Source: Actinoplanes aureus (GTDB taxonomy: Bacteria > Actinomycetota > Actinomycetes > Mycobacteriales > Micromonosporaceae). From it: a stretch of 64,000 bases of DNA. This document shows, piece after piece, positions 8,383 to 17,118 of the stretch (its first letter is position 1; each line of letters opens with the position of its first letter). The position numbers were made by a program, and so were the translations under genes. The notes beneath the pieces are model-generated. The model saw only the letters and a program-made list of their open reading frames with translations, was not told the DNA's origin and did no database searches. The stretch covers positions 28,099-92,098 of the forward strand of contig NZ_JADQTO010000036.1 of NCBI RefSeq assembly GCF_015704865.1, given 5' to 3'.

Positions 8383-10449
8383 CTAGGCCGCCGGCGTGCC
8401 GGTGACGGTGAAGTTCCGGGTACGGCCGATGTTGTCGAACGACCCGAATCCGACCCGCCCGGAGGCGAACGTCCGGTCCGCCGCCGTCATCACCGGATCC
8501 CGTTCGCCGTCAACGTAGACGGCGATCTCGCCGGTGGCCGGCAGGTGCTTGACCCGGACCCGGTGCCAGGCGGCGTCGGTGATCGCCGGGTTGGCACCGC
8601 GCGATCGCCCGTTCCACTGGTAGTCGATCCGCTCCCGGTCAGCGTTGTTCACTTTGAAAATGCCGTTGTGCGGATAAATCGTGTTATCGCTGGAGAGGTG
8701 GGTGTAGTAGAACTGCGTCGGTGACTGGTAACCGAACACGATGATCACATCCCGGTTCGACACCTCGACCGGCGTGTCCAGCCGGACCTCAGCGTTGATC
8801 TCCACACTGGAGAACGCCGGACCCTTCGTCAGCACCGCGTACTCGAACGGCCGTCGCGGTGGACCAGGGTCGGTGCCGGCCTCGGCGAGGATCACCTCGC
8901 GCCCGGTGAACTGCCACTTGGCCGGCGTGACCGGCGCCCAGTTGGCGGCGACAGCCGTCCCGGACACGCGCGTGTGGCCGACCGAACCGGCCGCGAACGT
9001 GTCGACACCGGTCACCTTCCACACCTTGCCGTTCGCCTTGGCCAGGATGTAGAGCTCACCCCGGTTGTCGGTGCCGAAGCGCAGGTCGACCCGCTCCGGG
9101 TTGCCGGGCGCTCCGGGCGAGGAGAGCTGCTGCATGCGGACCGACTCGCCGGCGGCGTTGAACAGGTGCAGCCGGTGGATGGTCGCCGGCGGGCCGCCCC
9201 GGCGCATCTCCGAGACCTCTGTGTAGAAGACGTATCCCGCGACCAGGTCGCCGAAGACGTACTTGCCGCGCAGCGCGGGGATCGCGGTGCCCCGGTAGAC
9301 GAAGCCGCCGGCCACCGCGACGCCGACGTCGTCGGTGCAGTTCCAGCCCGGCGCCGGGTTGTGGTCGTAGACGGCGACCGGGTAGTCGTAGCCGTACTGG
9401 GCGTCGTCGGCGGGCAGCGGGTAGAGGCGGTCGCAGACGTTCGTGGCGGCCCGGTCGAAGACCAGGTAGCCCTCGCGCTCGCTCCAGCCCGCGTTGTCGC
9501 CCTTGCGTACCTCGTAGATCGCCTCGGTCGACTTCTCGCCGATGTGGCCGAGGTACATCCGGCCGGTCTGCCGGTCCCAGCTGAACCGGTGCGGGTCGCG
9601 GTAGCCGTACGACCAGATCTCGCCGAGCGCGCCGGCCTGCCCGACGAACGGGTTGTCGGCCGGGATGCCGTACTTGCCGTTGGCGGAGTTGGTGCCGGCC
9701 GGGTCGATCCGGATCAGCTTCCCGTGCAGGAGCCCCAGGTTCTGCGGGTCGGTCGTGCGTACGCCGATGCCACCGTCACCGACCGCGAGATAGAGCTTGC
9801 CGTAGTCGGCGGTGCCGCGCCGCGCGGTGGGGTTGAAGTTGATTTCCTGGATGCCGTGGATCTGCCCGGCGAAGCCGACGCGGAGGATCTCCCGCCGGGT
9901 CCCGGCGAACGTGTCCGCGGCGGGATCGGTCGCCGTCCACTCGTTGATCACGCCGTGGAAGAGCGTGGTCCCGGACTGCTGGAAGTCGGGCACCGCAGTC
10001 GTCAGGGACGCCTGCTCGGTGTGGATCGTGTAGAACAGGCCGTTGCGCCCGAAGTCCGGGTGGAAGGTCACGTACCCGAAGCCCTGGCCGAGGCCGCGCC
10101 CGGAGAAGAACTGCGGCGCGAAGGTGGCCGCGACGTCCAGGTAGACGTGCGGGACGCCGTCGCGAACCAGGTAGAGGTTCCCGTTCAGGTCGGGCACCGC
10201 GCGGCGCCCCGACCCGTCCGGCAGCTCGAAGATCGTGTTGATCCGGGCGTGCCGCATGAGCCGCACGTCGGTGGGCGCCGGCGTCGGGTTGGACTGCGGG
10301 AACGACGCGTACTCCTCAAGCACCAGGCCGAGGCGGGACGCGACCGGCTCAACAGGGACCGGGTCATCGATCGCCTCGGCGGCATAGGCTGCACCACTGG
10401 GCAAAGCGACCAATGTGGACATCAGTAATAGAACGAGGAAGCGGCGCAT
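8383..10449 (-). CDS. Secreted PQQ-dependent sugar dehydrogenase with C-terminal lectin-like domain
   Basis: The 688-residue protein has a signal peptide (LVLLLMSTLVALPSGAAYA). A glucose/sorbosone-dehydrogenase beta-propeller follows (about 60-480), containing GQGFGYVTFHPDF, YLAVGDGG and a SYGYRDPHRFSWD segment. The C-terminal 190 residues form a concanavalin-A-like/3-keto-disaccharide-hydrolase-like beta-sandwich. Propellers of this family oxidise sugars or related polyols with PQQ; whether this one binds PQQ is unproven. It is the last gene of a seven-gene operon with an ABC importer, so it may act on the ligand outside the cell before uptake. The gap to the upstream LamG-like gene is 3 bases. 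Confidence 0.85.
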   Translation of the reverse strand: MRRFLVLLLMSTLVALPSGAAYAAEAIDDPVPVEPVASRLGLVLEEYASFPQSNPTPAPTDVRLMRHARINTIFELPDGSGRRAVPDLNGNLYLVRDGVPHVYLDVAATFAPQFFSGRGLGQGFGYVTFHPDFGRNGLFYTIHTEQASLTTAVPDFQQSGTTLFHGVINEWTATDPAADTFAGTRREILRVGFAGQIHGIQEINFNPTARRGTADYGKLYLAVGDGGIGVRTTDPQNLGLLHGKLIRIDPAGTNSANGKYGIPADNPFVGQAGALGEIWSYGYRDPHRFSWDRQTGRMYLGHIGEKSTEAIYEVRKGDNAGWSEREGYLVFDRAATNVCDRLYPLPADDAQYGYDYPVAVYDHNPAPGWNCTDDVGVAVAGGFVYRGTAIPALRGKYVFGDLVAGYVFYTEVSEMRRGGPPATIHRLHLFNAAGESVRMQQLSSPGAPGNPERVDLRFGTDNRGELYILAKANGKVWKVTGVDTFAAGSVGHTRVSGTAVAANWAPVTPAKWQFTGREVILAEAGTDPGPPRRPFEYAVLTKGPAFSSVEINAEVRLDTPVEVSNRDVIIVFGYQSPTQFYYTHLSSDNTIYPHNGIFKVNNADRERIDYQWNGRSRGANPAITDAAWHRVRVKHLPATGEIAVYVDGERDPVMTAADRTFASGRVGFGSFDNIGRTRNFTVTGTPAA

Positions 10450-10452
10450 GAA

Positions 10453-11388
10453 TTACCCCCGGGTCTTCATGTGACGGTATTGAAGAGCGATCTCCCGGGC
10501 CGACAGCGAGCGGTCCAGGAACATGAGCGCGTCCATCCGGCAGTCGCACGGATTGCGCTCGACGGTGTTCTGCGGGAAGCTCCCGCCGATCTTGATGCCG
10601 CGCGGGTCGGCGGCGGTGGTGACGTGCGGCCCCGGCCCGGCGACCTGCCACGGGTCACCCGTGACCGTGTAGAAGCCCTCCACCGGCACGCCGTTGCGGT
10701 AGAGCGCCATCGTCCCGGCGTTGAAGTCGAACGTGGCGGCGAGGTGCACCCACTGGTCCTTCGGCAGCAGGGTCGTCCAGTCGGCGCTCGCCGCGAACGT
10801 CTGCGCGGCGCCCCCGTCCAGCCGACGGCCCAGCGCGACCAGGCGAAGCGTGCCCTGCACGTTGATCAGTTCGAGCAGGGCACGCACCGCGTGCCCCTCG
10901 GAGTCGCCGGTCAGGATGCCAGACAGGCCGATCGCGTTGAACCGGTCGGCCGGGTCCGGCGTGACGGTGTTCAGCGCGGGGCCGTCCATCGAGCGTTTGA
11001 ACCAGCCGGCCACCGTGGTGCCGCTGACGGCGTTGAAGGCGCGCAGCGTACGCACGCCGGTCGGTGAATAGACGCCGGCCTTCCAGTCGTCGTTGCCGGC
11101 CGCGAGAGGGTCGACCTGCCTGGTCTGCAGGGCCCGGCGGCCGCCCGGGTAGGCGGAGTCGACGACCCGCTGCGCGGCGCCGCCGTTGATCAGCTCGATC
11201 TCCGTGGAGGACCGGCCCTGGTCCCGTTCGAGGGCCGGATCATCGGGCATCGGATGATCGAAGTCGTAGAAGGCGATGAGGTCGGGACGGAGCGATGGGT
11301 GTACGTCACGCGGACCGTGATCGTCCGCATTGACCGGTGTTCCGATGGCGAGGATCAGTACCGCAGAGACAGCGAGTGCGAGTCTCAT
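10453..11388 (-). CDS. Secreted LamG/concanavalin-A-like protein
   Basis: The 311-residue protein begins with a signal peptide (MRLALAVSAVLILAIGTPVNA). It is followed by a LamG-like jelly-roll: an IAFYDFDHP strand, GTTVAGWFKRSMDG, KDQWVHLAATFDFNAGTMAL and RMDALMFLDRSLSAREI. These domains bind carbohydrate or other polymers. The ATG at 11386-11388 gives the signal peptide; the open frame continues upstream only as a shadow of the ATPase gene. It sits between the livF-like gene (10-base gap) and the dehydrogenase (3-base gap). A role in presenting substrate to the transporter or dehydrogenase is inference. Confidence 0.82.
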   Translation of the reverse strand: MRLALAVSAVLILAIGTPVNADDHGPRDVHPSLRPDLIAFYDFDHPMPDDPALERDQGRSSTEIELINGGAAQRVVDSAYPGGRRALQTRQVDPLAAGNDDWKAGVYSPTGVRTLRAFNAVSGTTVAGWFKRSMDGPALNTVTPDPADRFNAIGLSGILTGDSEGHAVRALLELINVQGTLRLVALGRRLDGGAAQTFAASADWTTLLPKDQWVHLAATFDFNAGTMALYRNGVPVEGFYTVTGDPWQVAGPGPHVTTAADPRGIKIGGSFPQNTVERNPCDCRMDALMFLDRSLSAREIALQYRHMKTRG

Positions 11389-11398
11389 GGGCGACCTT

Positions 11399-12148
11399 TC
11401 AGATCTTCGGCTGTACCGGAGGTTCGGCGGGACGCCCGCCGAGATAGAGCTCCCCGAGCTGCGGATCGGCCAGTAGCTGCCGGGCGGGCCCGGAGATGTG
11501 TACGCGCCCGAGGTCGAGCACGCACCCGAGGTCGGCGGTCTCCAGCGCACGCCGGGCGTTCTGCTCGACGAGCAGCACCGCGGTCCCGGCGTCACGCATC
11601 CGCACGACCTGTTCGAACACCGTGCTTGTCGCTTTCGGGTCGAGACCCATCGACGGTTCGTCCAGCAGGACGACCTTCGGGTCAACCATCAGCGACCGGG
11701 CGAACTCCACCTGTTTCTGCTGCCCGCCGGAGAGCAGTCCGGCGAGCGAACCCCAGCGGTCGGCCACCACCGGGAAGACCTCTTTCACGAAGGCCACGCG
11801 TTCGGCGATCCGGGCCTTGTCCCGCAACGTGTACGCGCCGAGCAGCACGTTCTCCTCGACGGTCATCTCGCGGAAGACGCTGTGCCCTTGCAGCACCAGC
11901 GACACCCCGGCGGCGAGCATCGCCTGGGGCCCGTGCCCGGTGACGTCCGCACCGCCGACCTCGACCCGGCCCTCGCGCGGCCGGAGCAGTCCACCGGCCA
12001 CCTTCAGGACGGTCGACTTGCCGGCCCCGTTCGGCCCGACCAGGCAGACGATCTTCCCGGCCGGCACCTCCACGCTGAATCCGCGCAGCACCGGCGCCGC
12101 CCGGCCGTAGCCGGCGACGATGTCCACGAGTGAAAGCTCAGACGCCAA
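11399..12148 (-). CDS. Branched-chain-type (HAAT) ABC transporter ATP-binding protein, LivF-like
   Basis: The 249-residue ABC ATPase has Walker A GPNGAGKST, signature LSGGQQKQ and Walker B VVLLDEPSMGLDP, followed by the VLLVEQNARRALE switch-histidine region shortened as in LivF. It overlaps the LivG-like gene by 11 bases. With that ATPase and the two permeases it forms the cytoplasmic motor of a hydrophobic-amino-acid-type importer; the ligand may not be an amino acid, because the operon is under a LacI-type regulator. Confidence 0.92.
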   Translation of the reverse strand: MASELSLVDIVAGYGRAAPVLRGFSVEVPAGKIVCLVGPNGAGKSTVLKVAGGLLRPREGRVEVGGADVTGHGPQAMLAAGVSLVLQGHSVFREMTVEENVLLGAYTLRDKARIAERVAFVKEVFPVVADRWGSLAGLLSGGQQKQVEFARSLMVDPKVVLLDEPSMGLDPKATSTVFEQVVRMRDAGTAVLLVEQNARRALETADLGCVLDLGRVHISGPARQLLADPQLGELYLGGRPAEPPVQPKI

Positions 12149-12866
12149 GGTATGCCCCCAGGACGCGCTCGTCGGTGCGGATCTGCGAGGGCGGTCCCTC
12201 GGCGATCGGCCGCCCGCGGTCGAAGACCACGATGTGGTCGCTGATGCTCATCACCAGGTCCATGTTGTGCTCGACGATCACGAAGGTCCGGCCCTCCGCG
12301 TTCAGCTCGCGGATCAGCACCCCGATCCGGTCGAGCAACGCCGGGTTGACCCCGCCGGCGGGTTCGTCCAGCAGCACCGTCTCCGGCTCGGCCATCAGCA
12401 CCCCGGCGAGTTCCAGCAGCTTCTGCTGCCCCCAGGACAGGTCGCGGGCCTCGGAGCCGGCCAGGTGCTCGATGCCGAGCCGGGTCAGCCAGCCCATCGC
12501 CCGCTCGATCTCGGCGCGGCCGCGCGCGCTGCGCAGCCCGCCGATCAAACCCGTGGGGGGTACGGCGGACAGCACGTTCTCCAGCGCCGTCATCCGTGGG
12601 AACGTCCGGCACAACTGGAAGGTGCGCCCGATCCCGGCCCTCGCGATCCGGTGCGGAGCCTTTCCGGTGAGGTCCCGCCCCTGGTAGCTGACCGTGCCAC
12701 CGTCCGGTTTGATCATCCCGGTGACGCAGTTGAAGTAGGTCGTCTTCCCGGACCCGTTCGGCCCGATCAGCGCGTTCACCTCGCCCTGGTGGAAGCTCAC
12801 GCTCGCGCCGTCCAGCGCGGTCACGCCGCCGAACGCCTTGCTCAGCCCGGTGGTCTCGAGAGTCAT
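12138..12866 (-). CDS. Branched-chain-type ABC transporter ATP-binding protein, LivG-like
   Basis: The 242-residue ABC ATPase has Walker A GPNGSGKTT, signature LSWGQQKLLE, Walker B TVLLDEPAGGVNP and switch VIVEHNMDLVMS. The VNP after Walker B and the longer GRTFQLCRTF segment are typical of LivG. Its ATG overlaps the stop of the LivM-like permease gene (ATGA), and its own end overlaps livF, so translation is coupled through the set. The longer open frame reaching 13754 is only a shadow of the permease gene. Confidence 0.92.
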   Translation of the reverse strand: MTLETTGLSKAFGGVTALDGASVSFHQGEVNALIGPNGSGKTTYFNCVTGMIKPDGGTVSYQGRDLTGKAPHRIARAGIGRTFQLCRTFPRMTALENVLSAVPPTGLIGGLRSARGRAEIERAMGWLTRLGIEHLAGSEARDLSWGQQKLLELAGVLMAEPETVLLDEPAGGVNPALLDRIGVLIRELNAEGRTFVIVEHNMDLVMSISDHIVVFDRGRPIAEGPPSQIRTDERVLGAYLGV

Positions 12867-13897
12867 TTGGTCCCTCCCGCGTTCTGCAGCCGCTGCTCGC
12901 GCAGTTCGGCGGCGGAGACCTCGCGGATCGACGTCCGGTCCGACCGGCCGAACCGCTTGATCAGGTCGGCGATCGCCGGCAGCACCCCGTCCGGCATGAA
13001 GAGCACCACCAGCGCGAGCAGCAGGCCGGTGGCCACCAGGTGCAGCGGGGTGTCGCCGTACTCGACCTTGAAGAACTCCAGCGCGATCCCCACGATGAGC
13101 GCCCCGACAACCGGCCCGAACAGCTGCCGCACGCCGCCGAGCAGCGCCATCAGCACCAGATAGGAGCCGGTCAGGATGGAGAACTGGAAGACCGGGTCGA
13201 GGTCGCCGAACCAGAGCGCGTAGAGACCACCGGCCAGCGCGGTGAAAACCGCGGAAACCACAAAAACGATCAATTTGTACGCGTAAGTCGCGGTCCCCAG
13301 AGCCTCCGCCTTGTCCTCGTCCTCGCGGATCGACTTGAGTCCCAGCCCGAACCGGGACCGGTCGATCAGCCACCACGCCAGCACCGCCAGCGCGAGCAGA
13401 CCGGCGAAGAGGAAGTAGAAGATCCGGTGGTGCTCCGGGCGGGTGAGCTGGAACGGCCGCGGCACGACCAGTCCCCGGGAGCCGCCGGTGACCGACGACC
13501 AGCTCTGGAAGACCAGCAGCAGGATCAGCACCAGCGAGATCGACACGATCACGAAGGACGCGCCACGGACCCGGAGCGCGGCCAGGCCGATCGGGACCGC
13601 CAGCAGGCCGACGAACGCCCCGGCCGCGGCCAGCGCGAGAAACGGCGGCAGCCCGGCCTTGGCGACCAGGATGCCGGTCGAGTACGCCCCGAGCCCGGCC
13701 AGCGCGCCGTGCCCGAGCGAGATGTAACCGGTGAAGCCGCCCACGAAGTTCCACGAGGTGGCGAGCACCGCGTAGTAGACCACCAGCACACCCGCCGACA
13801 GGATGTACGGGTTCGGCGCGATGCTCGGGAAGGCGAGGACCGCGACCGCCAGCAGCGCGACGGCGGCGAGTTTGAGGACTTTAGAACCGCTGGGCAA
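12863..13897 (-). CDS. Branched-chain-type ABC transporter permease, LivM-like
   Basis: The 344-residue integral membrane protein has about eight to nine hydrophobic helices and the LivM signature region GYISLGHGALAGLGAYSTGIL followed by LRVRGASFVIVSISL. I chose a TTG start at 13895-13897: GGAGG lies 5 bases upstream, and the first codons (MPSGSKVLKLAAVALL) lead straight into the first helix. The open frame further upstream (to 14041) lies inside the LivH-like gene. It overlaps livH by 17 bases. Confidence 0.9.
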   Translation of the reverse strand: MPSGSKVLKLAAVALLAVAVLAFPSIAPNPYILSAGVLVVYYAVLATSWNFVGGFTGYISLGHGALAGLGAYSTGILVAKAGLPPFLALAAAGAFVGLLAVPIGLAALRVRGASFVIVSISLVLILLLVFQSWSSVTGGSRGLVVPRPFQLTRPEHHRIFYFLFAGLLALAVLAWWLIDRSRFGLGLKSIREDEDKAEALGTATYAYKLIVFVVSAVFTALAGGLYALWFGDLDPVFQFSILTGSYLVLMALLGGVRQLFGPVVGALIVGIALEFFKVEYGDTPLHLVATGLLLALVVLFMPDGVLPAIADLIKRFGRSDRTSIREVSAAELREQRLQNAGGTK

Positions 13898-14768
13898 GAC
13901 GACCTCCGAAGAATCCCTGTGGTCGGATCGCCAGCGTGGCGAAGAGCGCGACGTAGAAGACCGTCTGCGCCCACGTGGTGCCCATCGGGATCTGCAGCAG
14001 GCTCTGCGCCATCCCGAGCACCATCGCCGCGATCGCCGCACCCGGCACGCTGCCCAGCCCGCCGACCACGATGATCGCCATCAGCGGGCCGATCCAGTGC
14101 CAGTGCAGGGACGGGTAGATCGTGGTGTCCAGCGACAACGCGGTGCCGCCGATCGCCGCCGTGGCCAGGCCGATGCCGAAGCCGTACCCGGCCACCCGGT
14201 CGGTGTCGATGCCGAGCAGCCGGGCGGCGTCCCGGTGCTGGATCGTCGCGCGCAGCGCCCAGCCGAACCGGGTGCGCTTCATCAGCACGTACAGCGTGCC
14301 GAGCGCGACCACGGCCAGGCCGAAGGCGATCAGCTTGACCACCGCGACCCGGGCACCGAACACCTCGAGACTGGCCGAGCCGTAGCCCAGCTGGACGCGC
14401 CGCTGCGTGCCGGTGAACGCGTAGCCGAGCAACCCCTCGATGAGCAGGGCGATGGCGAACGTCAGCAGCACCGACATCATGGTCAGCGTGGCCGGCCGCA
14501 GGCGGGTGAGCAGGACCCGCTGGAGCAGCACGCCGGCACCGAAGAAGAGCGGGACGGTGCCGAGCATGGCGAGCAGCGGATCGAGCCCGGCCCGCTCGTG
14601 CAGCCACCAGCCCAGGTAGGCGGCGAGGATCAGGAACGCCGAGTGGGCGATCATCACCACCCGCATGATGCCGAAGTAGAGGGTGAGCCCGGAGGCGAGC
14701 AGGGCGTACAGGCCGCCCAGCAGGATCCCCAGGAGCACGCTCTGGAACAGCAGCGCACCAGATGGCAT
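13881..14768 (-). CDS. Branched-chain-type ABC transporter permease, LivH-like
   Basis: The 295-residue permease is mostly hydrophobic helices. It has the LivH hallmarks GILLGGLYALLASGLTL near the N-terminus and a GLGSVPGAAIAAMVLGMAQ segment near the C-terminus. The start MPSGALLFQSVLLG (ATG 14766-14768) is just after the stop of the binding-protein gene, with a 7-base gap. It pairs with the LivM-like subunit to form the membrane channel of the importer. Confidence 0.9.
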   Translation of the reverse strand: MPSGALLFQSVLLGILLGGLYALLASGLTLYFGIMRVVMIAHSAFLILAAYLGWWLHERAGLDPLLAMLGTVPLFFGAGVLLQRVLLTRLRPATLTMMSVLLTFAIALLIEGLLGYAFTGTQRRVQLGYGSASLEVFGARVAVVKLIAFGLAVVALGTLYVLMKRTRFGWALRATIQHRDAARLLGIDTDRVAGYGFGIGLATAAIGGTALSLDTTIYPSLHWHWIGPLMAIIVVGGLGSVPGAAIAAMVLGMAQSLLQIPMGTTWAQTVFYVALFATLAIRPQGFFGGRLAQRF

Positions 14769-14775
14769 CAGCGCA

Positions 14776-15987
14776 TCACCAGGCCGGCTTCGGGAACACG
14801 AACTCGGCCTCCTTGACGTCCGCCGGAAGCACGATCTTGATGTCACCGCCGACCCATTGCTGGATCATGTGGGCGCCCTTGGGCTTGCCGGTGCCGTCCC
14901 AGGACAGTGGTCCGACCACGGTTTCGACCGTGTTCGCGCGTACCCAATCCACCAATTTCTTCTGGCAGTCGCCCTGCTCAGCGCAACCCGCCGCGGTAAC
15001 CGCGGCCGCCACCACCTGGCCGGTCGTGTAGCCGTTGGCCTGGTCCTCCTCGGGGGCCTTGCCGAACTGGGCGGTGAACTTCTCGACGAACTCCTTGTTG
15101 CTCGGGTACTGCGCGTCCTGGCTGTAGCCGGTGGGGGAGAGGATCCCCTCGGTCTTGTTGCCGACCGCCTTGGCGAACTCCGGGTTCGTCGGCGCGGTCG
15201 AGAACGCGGCCAGTTTCGGCTGGTAGCCGAGCTGCTGGAGGGCGACGATCAGGTTCACGCCGTCCTGGTACTGCGAGCCGCCGACCAGCACGTCGGCCTT
15301 GGCGTCGGCGACCTTCGCCGCGATGCCGCTGAAGTCGGTGGTGTTCGGCGGATACACCTCGTTCACCACCGTCTTGATCCCGCCGGCCTCCAGCTTGGCC
15401 TTCAGCCCGTACGCCGTACCCTGCGCGAACGGATCGTCCATCGCCGCGTAGGCGGCGGTCTTGGGCCGCTGGTCGGCCGGCATCGCCAGGATGTACTCGG
15501 CCAGGTGGTTGTAGTGGTCGTTGGCGACCGCGGGGGCCGCGTAGAAGAGGTTCTTGAAGCCCTGCTCGAAGACCTCCTTGGCGGCGCCGGCCGGCTCGAC
15601 GAAGAGCATCCCGTACTCCTCGGCGACCCGGGCGGAGGGCACCACGAGGCGGGTGGAGAACGGGCCGAAGACCAGGTCGACCTGGTCCTTGCCGATCAGC
15701 TGCTCGTAGTCGGCGACGACCCGGTCCGCGTTGGACTGGTCGTCCAGGATCTTGAGTTCGACCTGGCGGCCGAGCAGGCCGCCACTGTCGTTGACGATCT
15801 TCGCCCAGGCCTCGTAACCCTGCTGGACGCCCTTGCCGGGCTCGGAGAAGTCGCCGGTCAGCGGCAGCGAGACCCCGATGACGATGGGCTCGTCGGTGTT
15901 GCCGCCGGTGTCGTCCCCGCCGCCACCGGAGCAGGCGCCGAGGGTCAGAATCATGGCCGCGGCCAGGGCTTTGAGTGACTTTGACAT
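14776..15987 (-). CDS. ABC transporter substrate-binding lipoprotein, LivK-like
   Basis: The 403-residue lipoprotein has signal MSKSLKALAAAMILTLGAC, with the lipid-anchored Cys near residue 19 followed by a Gly-rich spacer. A type I periplasmic-binding fold follows (IVIGVSLPLTGDFSEPGKGV, LVFGPFSTRLVVPSA). It is the first gene of the leftward operon and would set the specificity of the importer. ATG 15985-15987 gives a proper lipoprotein signal; the open frame extends 48 codons further upstream, through the operators. Ligand unknown: the family binds branched-chain amino acids, amides, urea, aromatic acids and others. Confidence 0.92.
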   Translation of the reverse strand: MSKSLKALAAAMILTLGACSGGGGDDTGGNTDEPIVIGVSLPLTGDFSEPGKGVQQGYEAWAKIVNDSGGLLGRQVELKILDDQSNADRVVADYEQLIGKDQVDLVFGPFSTRLVVPSARVAEEYGMLFVEPAGAAKEVFEQGFKNLFYAAPAVANDHYNHLAEYILAMPADQRPKTAAYAAMDDPFAQGTAYGLKAKLEAGGIKTVVNEVYPPNTTDFSGIAAKVADAKADVLVGGSQYQDGVNLIVALQQLGYQPKLAAFSTAPTNPEFAKAVGNKTEGILSPTGYSQDAQYPSNKEFVEKFTAQFGKAPEEDQANGYTTGQVVAAAVTAAGCAEQGDCQKKLVDWVRANTVETVVGPLSWDGTGKPKGAHMIQQWVGGDIKIVLPADVKEAEFVFPKPAW

Positions 15988-16014
15988 CCTCGGACGCTCC
16001 TTTGCACCGAGTGC

Positions 16015-16038
16015 GAAAGCGCTTCCGTAAGCGCTTAC
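16015..16038. promoter_or_regulatory. Tandem LacI-type operators
   Basis: GAAAGCGCTTCC (16015-16026) is followed directly by the perfect palindrome GTAAGCGCTTAC (16027-16038). Both share the core AAGCGCTT, the classic LacI/GalR operator half-site pattern with a central CG. They lie 27 bases before the binding-protein start and 48 bases before the regulator start. The LacI-type protein encoded at 16087 probably represses both divergent transcripts from here. Confidence 0.75.
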
Positions 16039-16086
16039 GTACTCTATGCTTTGATATTGATCACCAGCAATAGCTTGGGAGTCATC

Positions 16087-17118
16087 GTGCCGAAACCGGG
16101 CCCGGGGCTGCGACTCATCGACGTGGCCCAACGCGCCGGCGTCTCGCTGGCCACCGCGTCACGCGCGCTGGCCGGCCGCGACGGTGTGAGCGAGGAGGTG
16201 GCGAACCGGGTCCGGCAGGTGTCCCGCGAGCTGGGCTATGTGGCCAACCCGTTCGCTCGTACCCTGGCCGGCGGCGCCAGCTCCACGGTCGGCCTGATCG
16301 TGCACCAGGTCGACGACCCGTACTTCTCGGAGATCGCCGGCGGTGTCATCAAACTCGCCGACGAGCAGAACCTGCTGGTGCAGATCTGCCACTCCGGCCG
16401 CGATCCGGCGCACGAGCTGCGGCAGATCCGCAACCTGATCGCCCAGCGGGTCGGCATCATCCTGGTCGCCGGCTCCGGTTACCACGACCCGCACGCGGAG
16501 GCCGAGGCGCGTGCCGTCCTCGCTGCCTATCAGCAGGGCGGCGGCCGGGTAGCGGTCATCGGACGGCACGCCCTCGGCGCCGACGCGGTCCTTCCGGACA
16601 ATCAGGCCGGCGGCCACGCCCTCGCCGCTCACCTGCTCGAACTCGGGCACCGCCGGATCGCCGTGGTGGCCGGCACGCCCGGCCTGAACACCGTCATCGA
16701 CCGCACCGCCGGTATCGCCGCCGCGCTCAGCGACCACGGCCTGTCGCTGTCCGGCATGCCGGTGGTCCACACCGACTTCGTCCGCGAGGGCGGCCGGGTG
16801 GCGACCGACCGGATCCTGCGCGATCATCCGGAGGTCACCGCCATCATCGCCCTCAACGACGCGATGGCGATGGGTGTGCTGGCGACGCTGCGGGAACGGG
16901 GGATCGCGGTGCCGGATCGGATGTCGGTCGTGGGGTTCGACGACGTCTCGGTGGCGGCGGACCTGGCGCCGAGCCTCACGACGATCAGGCTGCCGATGAC
17001 GGACATGGGAAGGATGGCCCTGGAGCTGGCCCTGAAACCGAAGGCGAGCCGGCCGCGCCGCCGGCCGACCGGTCATCAGCTGATCGTGCGCGACTCCACC
17101 GGACCGGCGATTTCATGA
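16087..17118 (+). CDS. LacI-family transcriptional regulator
   Basis: The 343-residue regulator has the N-terminal LacI HTH (LIDVAQRAGVSLATASRAL, near residues 9-27) and hinge, then the periplasmic-binding-like sensor (VGLIVHQVDDPYFSEI, IIALNDAMAMGVLATLRE, VVGFDDVSVA). GTG 16087 is preferred over the upstream TTG 16051: GGGAG (16077-16081) is 5 bases before it and the HTH is at its usual place. LacI regulators usually sense sugars, which points to a carbohydrate-like ligand for the divergent transporter. The gene ends in ATGA, coupling it to the LVIVD gene. Confidence 0.93.
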   Translation: MPKPGPGLRLIDVAQRAGVSLATASRALAGRDGVSEEVANRVRQVSRELGYVANPFARTLAGGASSTVGLIVHQVDDPYFSEIAGGVIKLADEQNLLVQICHSGRDPAHELRQIRNLIAQRVGIILVAGSGYHDPHAEAEARAVLAAYQQGGGRVAVIGRHALGADAVLPDNQAGGHALAAHLLELGHRRIAVVAGTPGLNTVIDRTAGIAAALSDHGLSLSGMPVVHTDFVREGGRVATDRILRDHPEVTAIIALNDAMAMGVLATLRERGIAVPDRMSVVGFDDVSVAADLAPSLTTIRLPMTDMGRMALELALKPKASRPRRRPTGHQLIVRDSTGPAIS

